Of a stretch of 64,000 nt of DNA, positions 12,954 to 24,124 are shown in pieces. Numbering within the stretch: the stretch's first letter is position 1; the number at the start of each line of letters is the position of its first letter. Position numbers and translations under genes: made by a program. The notes below the pieces were generated by a model that saw nothing but the letters and a program-made list of their open reading frames with translations, did no database searches and had not been told where the DNA came from. This DNA is from Polydactylus sextarius (taxonomy: Eukaryota > Chordata > Actinopteri > Polynemidae), in assembly GCA_016801845.1 (NCBI GenBank), contig CM028928.1, forward strand, positions 8,452,327-8,516,326, read 5' to 3'.

Positions 12954-14824
12954 CGTGCTAAAACGGTTAAACACACTTGATGTTTGACAAAGTGCAAAGG
13001 CGAAGTTTCTTTTTCTTTTTTTCCCTCCTGGGAACTAAAAGTGAAGTTTTTTACATCTGAGGTTACTGTTTGACATTTAGTTTAAAGTTTCAAGATAATG
13101 ACCAGATATGAATCAGGGTGAAATCAGTTGTTATTATTTTTTCTCCTGGGGGCCCTCATTGTTACATCGAGGTCTTGACCTCCAGAGCTGGTTGCTTGGG
13201 AGTTGTGGTTTCACGCTCTTCTGTACTTAATTACGTTTTAATTAAAGCGAGGGAAAAAAAAAACTTCAAGGTGGAGGTGGTTTGGATGTTTTAAGATAAT
13301 AGAATAAATGAAAAGAAAAGAAAAAACATGGCAGATCTGATACATTTCTCCCAAATCAACCTCTTTTTTCAACACAGCTGACAAGAAACTACACACTGAC
13401 AGTGAAAAATGAAGCCATTACAGGTGGAGCCTTCATCTGGTTTGCCACATTATTTTTTATAATGAGTTGTGCTTCCTCAGCTGCACTCAGCTCTTTTTTT
13501 TGTCTTGACTGTAAGAACGGTTCAGTATCTGCACAGATCAATAAACATGTCAACACTCAAACATGGAGCCATAAATACAATTTTAAAAGAGCAGGACAAG
13601 ACACAGAATCAAAGACTGTCTGAGCTGACACAGACAACTTTAGTCCCTCATGTGGACGGATCATATAGTTTGATAGTGTCTGGATTAGGGTTAATATAAA
13701 CTTGTCATTCAAAACCTAAACCTCATTGGATTGTATCCACTTTGGTGTCCACATTGAAGTGAGTAAAACTGTGATCAAGCAACAATTAAAACAAAAGTTT
13801 TACTAATTGTAGTATTTGCAAATATTACAGCATTTTACCATTTGCAAAGATAAAGTCTGAGAAGAAAGTAATGATTCAATGGATAAGTACCTATGGTCCA
13901 CGTGCTCAAATCGTTATAAAGAAGGAATTAAGACAAAGTGGATTTTTTTCTTTATTTATCTGTGAGGTAATGAATCAGGCAGATAAATGAACACACTGAT
14001 CATTTCTACTGAAAACAGAATTTATTTATCTCAGCAAGTTAACGTTTCTATGTTGTATATCAACGTTAGCAGCAGCAGCAGCAGCAGCAGCACTGACTTA
14101 AAAGAAAAGTAAAAATAAAATACTAAGAAGAGAATAATAGAAGAGAGATAATAAAGGAGAGAATAATCACGTGGCAACACTGATTTATTCACTGACTGAT
14201 TTTTCTTCTTTTAAAAAACTTGAAGTGTCAATGTGCAGAATGAGAAGAGAATGATTGAGAACTGTCAGTAGAAGAAGAAGCTCAATTCTCTACAAACACT
14301 CGTGTCTGTAAATGTGGTAACATATGGCGCAGTGTTAATGCCACAGGATTATAATTAAGGTTAAGAAAGGTCACCCCCCCTGCTTCAGTTTGCATTTAAC
14401 TCTTTTCGCAAAAAGATGGAAAAATGTTACAGTCAGAGCAACTGTATAAACCCACACTGGCCAATTAGAGCTCTTTAGAGCTCGTTTTGTGGGGTAGAGG
14501 TTACAGTTGACAACATGTTTTGCAGATACGCACGAGCCTTTTGGATCACCCATGTTAAATATGATCAAAATGAACTTAAACGGTTAAAATAAATATATTT
14601 ACCTGTAAAAAGAAAAAAACAAAAAACAAGACAAGCCTCCAAAAGACAGAAGACTATAACTTTAATTCAAATTTTGAAGATGTAGCCTATTAATTATTAG
14701 CCTATTATAGAAATAAAAACATACCAAGCACATTAAAATGGATAAAAACCTGTAGTAACATCTCAGTGTCACGTAGCTTCTTCATCATCTTTGTGGCTTC
14801 ACATCGAACATCAGTCAGGTTGAC

Positions 14825-14860
14825 TATTTTATTTTATTTTATTTTATTTTATTTTTTTTA
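14825..14860. repeat. (ATTTT)n microsatellite
   Basis: Pentanucleotide ATTTT units that decay into poly(T). Confidence 0.9.
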
Positions 14861-17479
14861 TTTTTTGCATCAACTGTGGTTCTTTTCGCTGCTGACAAAC
14901 CACACACTTCCTCAGGTCATATTACCACACGGTCTTCTTAAAGGGATGCTCCAGTTTGTATGTAAAGATAAGCCAGTGAGTCAGAATCAGTCAGAACGTG
15001 TAATTTAGACTGAAAGTGATCACCACCTGCAGCCAGCACAGGATTTTATAATAAAAACGGAGAAAATAATAAGATAAAACTACATTTTTTGGGTCCTGCA
15101 GCTTAAGAAATTATCAAGATTTTTTTTTTTTTCATTTCATGTATCCATTGCTCTTATTAGTTCAACTTGGCGCGAGTCAGACGGTTTTGTCTTAAGGTCT
15201 TAAAGGTTAAAGGTTACATCTCATTATTAAATCGAACTGGATATGATGCCTGTAACAGTTTTTATTTTCACTTCCGTGTACTTCCACACTTACTTTACAC
15301 ACTAACACTGTACCACTTTTTCGCAGATCATTCATCTTTCAACGACTCGGAGTTTTTTTTATTCTTATTTTAAACAGCTGCTTACAAGTGAATGTGGCTT
15401 CACTAACACGGACAAAGCTTCTGGTCCTGATCATGTGTGCGATTTGGTCTTTGAAAAATGAAAAGAAGACACACAATATTGGAAACGGAGGCAGTTTTAA
15501 AACTGTGGAGACAGAAGCAGAAAAGTTGCTGTTAATATAAAACGTTCACTCTCGCGCTTCTTTTTCTTTTAATGCGGTTATTCCTAAAGAGTTAACCTAC
15601 ATTACTATGCGGGACTTTTATTTTGAAAGAGCCAGATTAACCCATGATGACAGTTCGTCTCTAAATATATTAAAACATTGTTTTAGAACAAGCAAAAATA
15701 CAGGGACGGATCGGAAAGTCGTGCAGTACGTGTGAACGTGAGACATCAAATCCGGGATGAGATGCAGGTTTTATGATGACAAAAAAAAAAAAAATCAAAT
15801 GATGTAATTATGATGTCAGAGAAAAAAAGGAAAAATACGTAGGAATAAAAAGGAGGAGGAGACAGGTCTAAGAGGAAATGATACAGAGCAGAGAGAGAGA
15901 GAGAGAGAGAAAGTCTGATGTGTTTCACAACAGGACCTGGAGCCTAAGCGGACTTCGGTCAGAGTCAGAGGTCAGTCCGAGATCTGCAGCGTGTGTGGCC
16001 GCGCACAGTCCGCGATCCTCCTCAGTCTTGCAAGATTAACGAAACGATGAACCTTCACATGAGACCAATACCACATAAATATCATTTATAACGCTATTAA
16101 TCATCAATGAACGTCCACCAACACTGGAAAACAATAAAAAATCTGTCTGCACCAGTTGTTTAACCCTTTATTTGTTGCCTATTTCCATAAAAAATGACTA
16201 CAGAAGCATAATCTCTGCAGACTAAACACAACGATGCATGTAACAATGGAGAAATAACACGATTAGAATAAATAATTGGTGAATCATTTGCTCCCGCTAA
16301 GAAAAGGAGGAAGATTTCTCAATCACGTTTTTTTTTTCTTCCTAATATGCAGGAACATTGTGGTCATAACCACCTTCACCTAAATGATCAGTGTTTCTAA
16401 TGGGAACACATTGCACCACTAAAGCACATCCACAGTCTTACAGTTAATTATGCAGTTATGGCTTTTTCTTGGGGAAAAAAATGGAATTTCCTGCCTTTGT
16501 AGAGTTTAGTTGTCACGCTCCAAGTCTAGACTACATTACACACTGATTGCACATATTTCAGCCTGACATAATGGAAATTTAAAAAATGACCTAGTCTGCT
16601 CACCAACACTCTACCTCATGACTGCCCCAAGACTCTTGAGCTGGGAAATTCCCCCACATGAAAAAAAAAAAAAATACACACACACACACACATATATACA
16701 ACAGAGGAGGCACATGTAGAAGAAAATAAACTGTTACAGGTTTCAGTGGGGCACTGTGCTGTCACCATAATTAGTGCAGCAAACACTGCACACACACAAA
16801 ATGTTTGAGATGAGTTTGTAAAAGGGTCAAAGAACACTTGCCCGCAGTTTCCTCAAATAAAATTCAAAGTTTTTTTTTTTTAACATGTTGCACATGTTCT
16901 CACACATCACACATTTTTGTTATTTCACCTGCTCCTTTCAGATTTAACACCGTGAGTCTTTGGGCTTTTTTTTTCTCATTAGTTTCAACTTGTAGAGTTT
17001 AAGTGTTACAGGTTTCTACAGGCACTGTTCTGTGGTGTAAACACAGTTAGAAAACTGTATGGACTGTACGCTTTGGAAACAGAAAAACTAGTGATTCCTT
17101 CCTCTTAGCACAGATTGTGCAATGTGGAGAGAAAAAAAAGGTGTTCTGTAATTTTGATGCTGCCACATTTTTATTTCCATCTGTTCAGCTGAACCTTCAA
17201 CAGAAGAAGACACTGTTAACACTTTTATCTGTTCAGGAAACCTATTGCGGTGGATGAATGAAAATAATATTTGATTTCAGCATTGACAGGTTTTTAAATG
17301 GACACCATGCACTTCTGATTTCTGCAGCAAAACTGTCTGAATCACAGTAGGACAGAAACGGCCTCATCTCTACAAAAGCAAATGTATAAAATGTCTGGAC
17401 GTATGTTTAATCTTAGAAACTTCACATCTTAAAGATGCTTCTGTAACCTGTGAAAACACAGGAAAGATTCAGATGAACA

Positions 17480-17925
17480 AATGGAGATAAAACAGTTGAG
17501 ATGTGCCTTAAAATTTGCAAACATGAACAACAAACTGGACTGGATTAAGAACACTAATGAAGTCTACGTAACTGTGGGAGACAAAAAAGGTGTCTACTTT
17601 CTAAGGAGGTTGAGGTTGAGGCTGTTCTGTGGCTCTGTGGTGTCATCCTGTTTGCTGCTCTGTGCTGGAGCAGCTGGTTGAAGGCAGGAGACTTTACTAA
17701 CGAAACAAACTCACTGAAACATTTTGTGATGTTGTGTCGCTAGAGTTGAACTGTCTCACAGTGTTATCAGGTACAGGGTTACTCTTAACGTCTGCCACCT
17801 ACAACATCTACATGCTCACTTTCTGGAGATGTGCCACAGGAAACTATTATTCACTGTGGTCACCAGACTTTACAGCTCCTCCCTCAAAGTTTCAGACTCT
17901 CTGAGTCAAGAGACTGAAACTAGTG
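17480..17925 (+). mobile_element. decayed non-LTR retrotransposon fragment, C-terminal end of reverse transcriptase ORF
   Basis: The frame at 17481-17681 reads LDWIKNTNEVYVTVGDKKGV followed by YFLRRLRLRLF and CGSVVSSCLLLCAG. This follows the well-known end of fish LINE reverse transcriptases (nT..vy.kg..r.yFLRRLRsF...mL..FY.SVVaS.l). A second block near 17837-17885, read in another frame, gives RKLLFTVVTRLYSSSL, matching the RRSFLPVAIRLYNSSL-type tail that follows it. Several stops and frame changes separate the blocks, so the copy is dead and cut at its 5' end. Rex1/Babar or a related clade is likely, but I cannot assign it firmly. Confidence 0.6.
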
Positions 17926-18660
17926 TCATTTCACCCTGTTGACACATTCACACCATCATTTACTATCAGATACTCTCACCTTATTCACTGTTAACATTTA
18001 TGTCCAATAATAATATATATAAAGTATATACATATTTACATATTTATATGCACACATAACACAGATATATATTCTATTTTTGTATATGTTTTATTTATAG
18101 TTCATCTGTCTTTTCTCTCTGATATCTACATTTAACTGGGAAGATTATACAGATTTCAATGCATCCACAGCTATAAACTTGATATAAACAGTAGTAAACA
18201 TCCCATAAACAAATAAAATCCAAGTATTTTTACAGGGTAAACCACTGTGGTAAACGTAGGTGACTGTTGGATTATTAAGGAGCAGATTTTCTGTTTTTTG
18301 TTTCATATGCAGATAGCTGCGCAGGGGCTCATTTGTTAATTAAATTATTCATTGCATGAATTTATTTGCATTGATAGAAGCAGCAAAGCCTCAACACTGC
18401 AGTGACCTCTTTCTAGACACAGTATCCACTTTTAAAGCCACTCTGAGTGAAGGAGTTTAGAGTTTTTGGCGCCATGTGCATTGAGAGTAAAGTATAAATA
18501 ATGAAGTATAATAGGTATACGTATAATAGGTATAAGTCTGGACCAGAATCGTGCTTACAACACGTATTCCCTGATAAATCCCCAGTGATTTCCCCCCTTC
18601 AGTCTCTAAGCGTCTACTGAGCCGCCTCAGCTCCTCCACAAGCAACATCAGCTGATCTGT

Positions 18661-18666
18661 CACGTG
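18661..18666. promoter_or_regulatory. E-box CACGTG just upstream of commd3 start
   Basis: A palindromic CACGTG lies 31 bases before the commd3 ATG, within the likely promoter or 5'UTR. It could bind USF, MYC or TFE-family factors, but this is motif evidence only. Confidence 0.3.
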
Positions 18667-18697
18667 GTCTGGTGTCGTGGGTCACCCTTTTTGCAAA

Positions 18698-21600
18698 ATG
18701 GAGTTGTCTGAGTCTGTGCAGAAAGGGCTGCAGTCTCTGGCTGATCCGTCTTGCTTCGACCAGAGCGGTTTCCAGGTGCTGGTCGACGTGTCTTTCCGGA
18801 GTGTGCTCTCCTCTGCCGGAGACCCCACGGTGCTCGGTGAGCTGCCGCCGCTTTGTCTACACCGGTGCTTCCGGTTTCTCTCTTCAGTTGTGGATGTGTG
18901 GCGGGGCTACCTCGGCGTTTTGCTACTCTCTCTCTTCGTGCCCTCCCTCTCTCTGTCTCTCTGTCTCTCTCTTTGCTCGTGTTTACCTTCAGATGTGTAA
19001 TGAGTAAAAGTGCGTTGAGCTGTGCGCCGCGGATCCGCTGCGTTAACTCGATCTTAGCTGTGTTCCTGCTGCCTGTTTAACATTCAGCAGCAGCGACGCG
19101 ATCACACGACCAGTCTGGGCTTCTATTGTCATTAAAAAACCGGCTCCTCTCATCAGAAACATCACGTAAGACCATTTAAATCACCATTAGTCAAAACTGA
19201 TGGTGAATACGCGGCCGATTGTTCCATTAGCGGATGTATATGGGACATTCCGCTCTGTGTGCTGTTTACACTGATGTTTATGGGCAGTGGGCAGTAAATA
19301 CAGCCTCAGTTATGACAGCACAGTTTGTTTCTCTCATGCACTGCTTCATCCTACAACCTCTACTACATCATGGCTTGATTTATTTTATTTTTTTTTTTTT
19401 TTACACACAGTGTATCCAACATCTATAGCATCACAGTTCTTTCTTCTTTCTTTCTTTGTTTCTTTTTCTTTAATGGATGAATTTTTCGAAAGAGAAATAT
19501 TCTACTAGATAAACAAACAAAGGATACACCCCCCTCTCTCCCCTTCCCCTGGTTGATGCAGCTGATAGGCCCATTGACATGCAAATCATCATTGATTTCC
19601 ATTCTGCGTGTCAATCTGCAGAAATCCGAAGTATGGATCGTAAATCTTACGCGCGTCAGAGCTGTCAGTTGGAGAGAGTACAGTGGCAGGATGACCCTTA
19701 CACATTAGCCTGAGTGTGTGTGTGCGTGTGTGTGTTGTTTATTTTTCCTTGTGTGGTTTCAGATCAGCCCGAGCTGAAGCAAATCGACCAGATCCTTTTG
19801 AAACAGAGTCACGCTGCGACGACCACCTTCATTCTGGAGGCGGCCAAACAAAACGCAGACAGGTCAACGATAAGGTAGGAGACACCGGGCTTGGTGGTGG
19901 TGGTGCTGCTGGTGGATCTATGAAAATAGACGGGATTATTAGTTCCCAATACTTGGCTGAACGCGACAGGAAATGTGTTTGCGGGTCGCTAATTACATGT
20001 AAACATTACAATGTTATCTGCTGAGACAATTGGACTGTGTGGGATTACTGCAGGGAATCACGCGAATAATTATATGTGAAATCTTGGCTTGATTTCTTAA
20101 AAAATAAAATAAATAAATGTATAAAACGGTGCAGAATAAAGTGGTGCACACAGGCTGCATTAAAATGAAAGTAAAGAGTTAATGTGCTGTGTTGTGTGTC
20201 ATATGTCCTGATAACAGCAGATCAACTTGGTTAAGGGCCTGGTAAAGAGTTAGTTTAGGGTGAATTAACACAATCAGCATCAAACAGCTTTAGGAATTTA
20301 ATTGTAAGTTTAAACACGTGTCCAATCTGTTTTTTCTCTCTGGGTTTTTGGAAATGTTTGGTAAAAGCAGAAAGAAAATAGGCAGCTACACACAATCCTC
20401 CAATTTTCTAGGGGTTTTCCCCTCCTTTTTCTGTTCTTTTTATTTTCTTTCTTTTTTTTTTTTAAACTCAATTAAAAACATTTTAGGCTTCTGTGTAGCC
20501 CATTTCACCACTTTCAAAAACACAAACTGCTTTTGCATGGAGTCTTAAAAAAACCCAATCTTTCAACAGTAAACCATCACAGGACCAAAGCACTTTACTT
20601 ACGTTTTGTTTCCTTGTAATCTAGTTTTTGGAAAATGTTGAAAATTTCAGTGGTTACAGTCAATAAAAAAAAAAAAAAAAAATCAACTTTGTTAAATGTG
20701 TTTTGTTGTTACAGCTCCTGTCTTGAAGAACTCTCACTGAGTGCAGAGAGGATAGAAATATTCTATAGCTCATATCAGGTACAAAGACTATTGAATATTG
20801 AATAATTATTATTGTTTTTAATTTGACCCCCCCTCCTTCTCAACGTGGTGGTTGTGATTGAGTCAGACACAACTAAAGCTCCAAATGATCCTTGTGTTTT
20901 TGTTTTTCCAGAAACATAAAAAAGAGCTGGGGCATCTGTTAGCGAGGTAAGACTGAGCTGCTGGAGCTGACAGGTGGAGGTGATCGCTGGTTTTAAAGAT
21001 AAAACTGTTGTTTTAACGTGGAGAAAGAACTGTCAGTGGAGAAATATTAACAGGACGATTTTGCGCGTTGCGTTCATCGGTGATTTTAAAGATGGATGTT
21101 GACTTGTACAGAGAAAAACGCACAGGTCATCATGAATAAATACATATTAGAGTTGTTGCTAAAGTTGTTGCCCTAGTTCGGTTTAGTTTGTGAAGATCAG
21201 TGAATTAAAACGATGAACAAACAAACAGTGTCTCCAAACTGACATAAAAAATTTTTTTTTTTAACAGGTACATTAGATTAATTTTTAGAAAACAGAGAAA
21301 CCCTTCTGAAAAAATCTAAAAATACAAAAATGAACTGAGCAGGTTGATAAAAAGAAGCTCCAGTTAAACCTCAACACGTCATTAATAAAGTTCATATCTT
21401 TTACAATTCTCACAGACTAGAGACACAGATGCAACAATGTCCTTTTGCCTTTGTTTTTGTAGCATCGGGAAGAGAAGACCTCACGTTAACGACGTTTCAT
21501 GGCGACTACAGTATCACATGAAGGTACATCAGATACATACTGGAGATTATTTTACATATTATGTCACAAAAAAAAAAAACTGAAAATAAAATATTGTTCT

Positions 21601-22302
21601 TTCGACAGAACGGACAGGTCGATAAGGTCAACGAGCCTTTCTACCAGATTACACTGAACACGGAGGTAAAAGTACAAACTGCTGCGTTTTTTGCGCGTTT
21701 CCCTCAATGTCCGCAGTTGTTTCTGTGACTTTAAATCAGTGATGGTGTTTGTCCCCTTTTGGTTTATTTAGAATGAAGGATCCTCTGAAGATGTCAACTT
21801 CTCATGCACAGTGGAGCAACTACAGGTAGAGCAAATAGATTTTTTTTACGTGACTGAATCCTGAATCCAAAGAAAAGTCCACGTGTTAAATATTGCAAAT
21901 CAACGTGATGCCTGAAAGCATGATCTGCACAATCCATTTTGGGATTTGGTCACTTGATAGCAGCCAAATAATGAAACTGATAGTGAAATAAGCTTAGACA
22001 TAATAAGATTATGTAACAGCAGTGGTAATTTTTTTTTTTTTTTTTTTTTTAAATATGATTCACTGTATCAGCTGGTGCAAACCGATTTTTGTCTAAATCT
22101 CATTTATAGTGAGTATAAATTATGCTCTAAAATTTTTGAAAGTGAAGATTGGTTGAATGGAGATTTTTAGACATTGCTGCGTTTTTTTCTTTCCTTTTAA
22201 TTTTCTGTCTGAATAAGATAAATTGTTATTCATTCCTTCTAGGATTTGCTGGGAAAGTTGAAAGACGCTGCCAAGAGTGTGGAGAAAGCCAGTCAGATGT
22301 GA
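18698..22302 (+). CDS. commd3: COMM domain-containing protein 3, 8 exons
   Basis: COMMD3 is one of ten COMMD proteins that form the Commander complex with CCDC22/CCDC93, acting in endosomal cargo recycling and tempering NF-kB. Exons are 18698-18836, 19763-19874, 20715-20778, 20912-20946, 21463-21523, 21609-21665, 21772-21825 and 22243-22302. All junctions are GT-AG and join in frame to 193 aa (human 195). The N-terminus MELSESVQKGLQSLADP is nearly identical to the human protein. Residues about 18-115 form the helical HN domain (LKQIDQILLKQSHAATTTFI). The COMM domain starts near 127 (VSWRLQYHMK) and runs through FSCTVEQLQDLLGKLKDA to the end. The start is fixed by this N-terminal match. The gene lies 1.5-1.7 kb upstream of bmi1 exon 1 on the same strand, as in mammals. 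Confidence 0.97.
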
Positions 22303-22541
22303 CTCCGGTGTCCAGTTTCTACAACATTTCATTCCTCTCGTCATCACGTTTCTTTCTTTTGTTTTGTACCTAAGATTGACACGTAAACTTTCCAATTAAA
22401 AGTAAAAAAAAAAAATAAAAAAAATAAAACCAACTTACACTGCTCTGATTTCACATCATCACATGTTCACACACACATCATAATATTTGTTTACTTATAG
22501 AAATGTTTTTTTGCTGGAATATTTTTATTTTTATTTTTTTG

Positions 22542-22547
22542 AATAAA
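22542..22547 (+). terminator. polyadenylation signal AATAAA, commd3
   Basis: AATAAA 240 bases after the stop, in GAATAAAGAC. A weaker ATTAAA at 22395-22400 could give a shorter 3'UTR. Confidence 0.5.
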
Positions 22548-22549
22548 GA

Positions 22550-22991
22550 CATCAGAGTGATGAGAAACACTAAGTCTGAATGCGGAGCCAGTGAAGTCAC
22601 TGGTGGACATGTGTTTTGTCAGCACTTAACCAGCCTGAATAGGATTTTTGCCATAGCTGCGTGACAGCAGTGTATTTAGTTTCCTGCTGCATTTGTTACA
22701 ACAAGAGGCTCAAGTCCAGTTTTCTTTTCTTTTCCTGAAGGACTCGGCTGATGGGAGTTATTAAAAAAACAACAACTACAACTTTGTTGGCTAAATTGCT
22801 CTATAAAATACACTACTCCTGTTTTTCCCTCTTGTGTCCACTTCACTTAAAAGTCCTGAAGCTGAAGTTAAAGAAGAAGCAGCAGCAGCAGCAGAGGCAG
22901 CGTCTCAGATTCCATAAACAACCCGAGATGCCTTCATTTTCTGCGTCTGCGTCTCTGGCTGGAGGATAAAGCTCCGATTCATCAAGTTGTG

Positions 22992-23022
<31 letters not shown>

Positions 23023-23700
23023 GCACATCAGGACAGCCTGTGTGACAAAGGTTTTGACACCAGACTCATTTGTCACAGACATATATTTAACCAAAGTGCG
23101 CGGAGTCTTTTAGGCTAAAGAGAAAAAAATCAGCGAGCAAACAAGAGATGAATGAGACTGCAGCCTCGTGGTGCAACTCACTTTGGTTTTATAGTGAAAA
23201 GCGGATTGAGGCGTTTTTTTTATACCGTCACAACGACACAAGCGTGTGTGCGTATGCGTGTGAGTGTATGTGTGCAAGTGTGCGAGTGTGGTGGCGTTAT
23301 TTTTAACATCACAGAGACGAGGACGCACCATCAGCAGCTTGTAGTCAGTCTACTTTATAAACTGTAGCTGATCTTGGAGCTGTTTTGCGCCAAATTAGGA
23401 CGCGAGTTAGTGTTTAGAATGTGGCTTTTCTTCATGAAAAGTGCAACAAAAACTAAATGGGTTATTTTAAATCATGCGTCATACATGAGAAAAAGGCAGA
23501 ATACACCGACAGTAAATTTTAAGCGCCTTTAAGCAGCTGCATTGTGTCATTTCACTTCCAGTAAAGAGCAAAATGTTGCGCGGTTTATTGCATTTAGTCG
23601 CTACAAACATATCCAACGCGCACATGTGTGTGTTTTGTATGTTGTTTTATATCATGCGTAGTAGATTAGGAGAAACAGCTACACCGACAATAATTCCTAG
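22550..23700. other. commd3-bmi1 intergenic DNA
   Basis: No gene seen. Contains a short (GCA)n tract near 22880, a poly(T) run at 22999-23022 and a TG-rich segment at 23245-23292. GC content rises toward 23700. Confidence 0.5.
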
Positions 23701-24124
23701 GCACCCTTAAGCAACGAGACCACGTGACCAAAGCGGGGCGGTCGAACTACAAGCCATTTTGGGGACGGTGTCAGTTTCCACTGAACACACACACACTGCT
23801 GCATTTCACTGGGGGTGAAGCGAATGTTTTGGAGGCAAAGTTATCGGTGCCGAAGTGGGAACCTTTCCGAGCTGAAGCCGGAGGATCTGACCAGGCAGAA
23901 GCCGCGGATCGGATACGCACAAGGCGCTTGAGCAGCGCGGAAAAGAGGAGTTTTATTCGCACATCTGAAATGCGCTCTGGTCCGCCGTGCGCTCTCCGCC
24001 TCTGACAGCGTCTGCAGCCTGCTTCAAGATGGCGGCTCGGCTCCTATTCATTTTCTGCTGATCGCCTCCCAACTTTCATTGTCTATTCGCCTCAAGACTC
24101 ACCGATTCCCAACCCAGCGTCCAG
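23701..24124 (+). promoter_or_regulatory. bmi1: bmi1 promoter and non-coding exon 1
   Basis: A GC- and CpG-rich block. An E-box CACGTG lies at 23721-23726 and a GC box GGGGCGG at 23735-23741; E-box control of BMI1 by MYC-family factors is known in mammals. AAGATGGCGGC at 24026-24036 fits the YY1 motif that often sits just downstream of a start site. A strong donor, CCAG/GTACGT, closes the untranslated exon at 24124, and its acceptor partner is CGCAG at 28311-28315. The exact transcription start is not visible. Confidence 0.6.
24029..24061 (+). CDS. possible upstream ORF in bmi1 exon 1 (10 codons)
   Basis: The ATG of the YY1-like motif opens a frame reading MAARLLFIFC and then a stop. If transcription begins upstream of it, this short frame would precede the main bmi1 start and could lower its translation. 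Not a recognised peptide. Confidence 0.3.
   Translation: MAARLLFIFC

Larger units (their letters stand above)
7750..18450. other. gene-free intergenic DNA upstream of commd3
   Basis: No spliceable coding exon was found. The region is rich in microsatellites (listed separately), poly(A/T) runs and AT-rich unique sequence. Stretches 10860-11040, 12045-12215 and 13080-13260 look non-repetitive with dense homeodomain, octamer or receptor-like motifs. A LINE remnant lies at 17480-17925. Confidence 0.5.
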
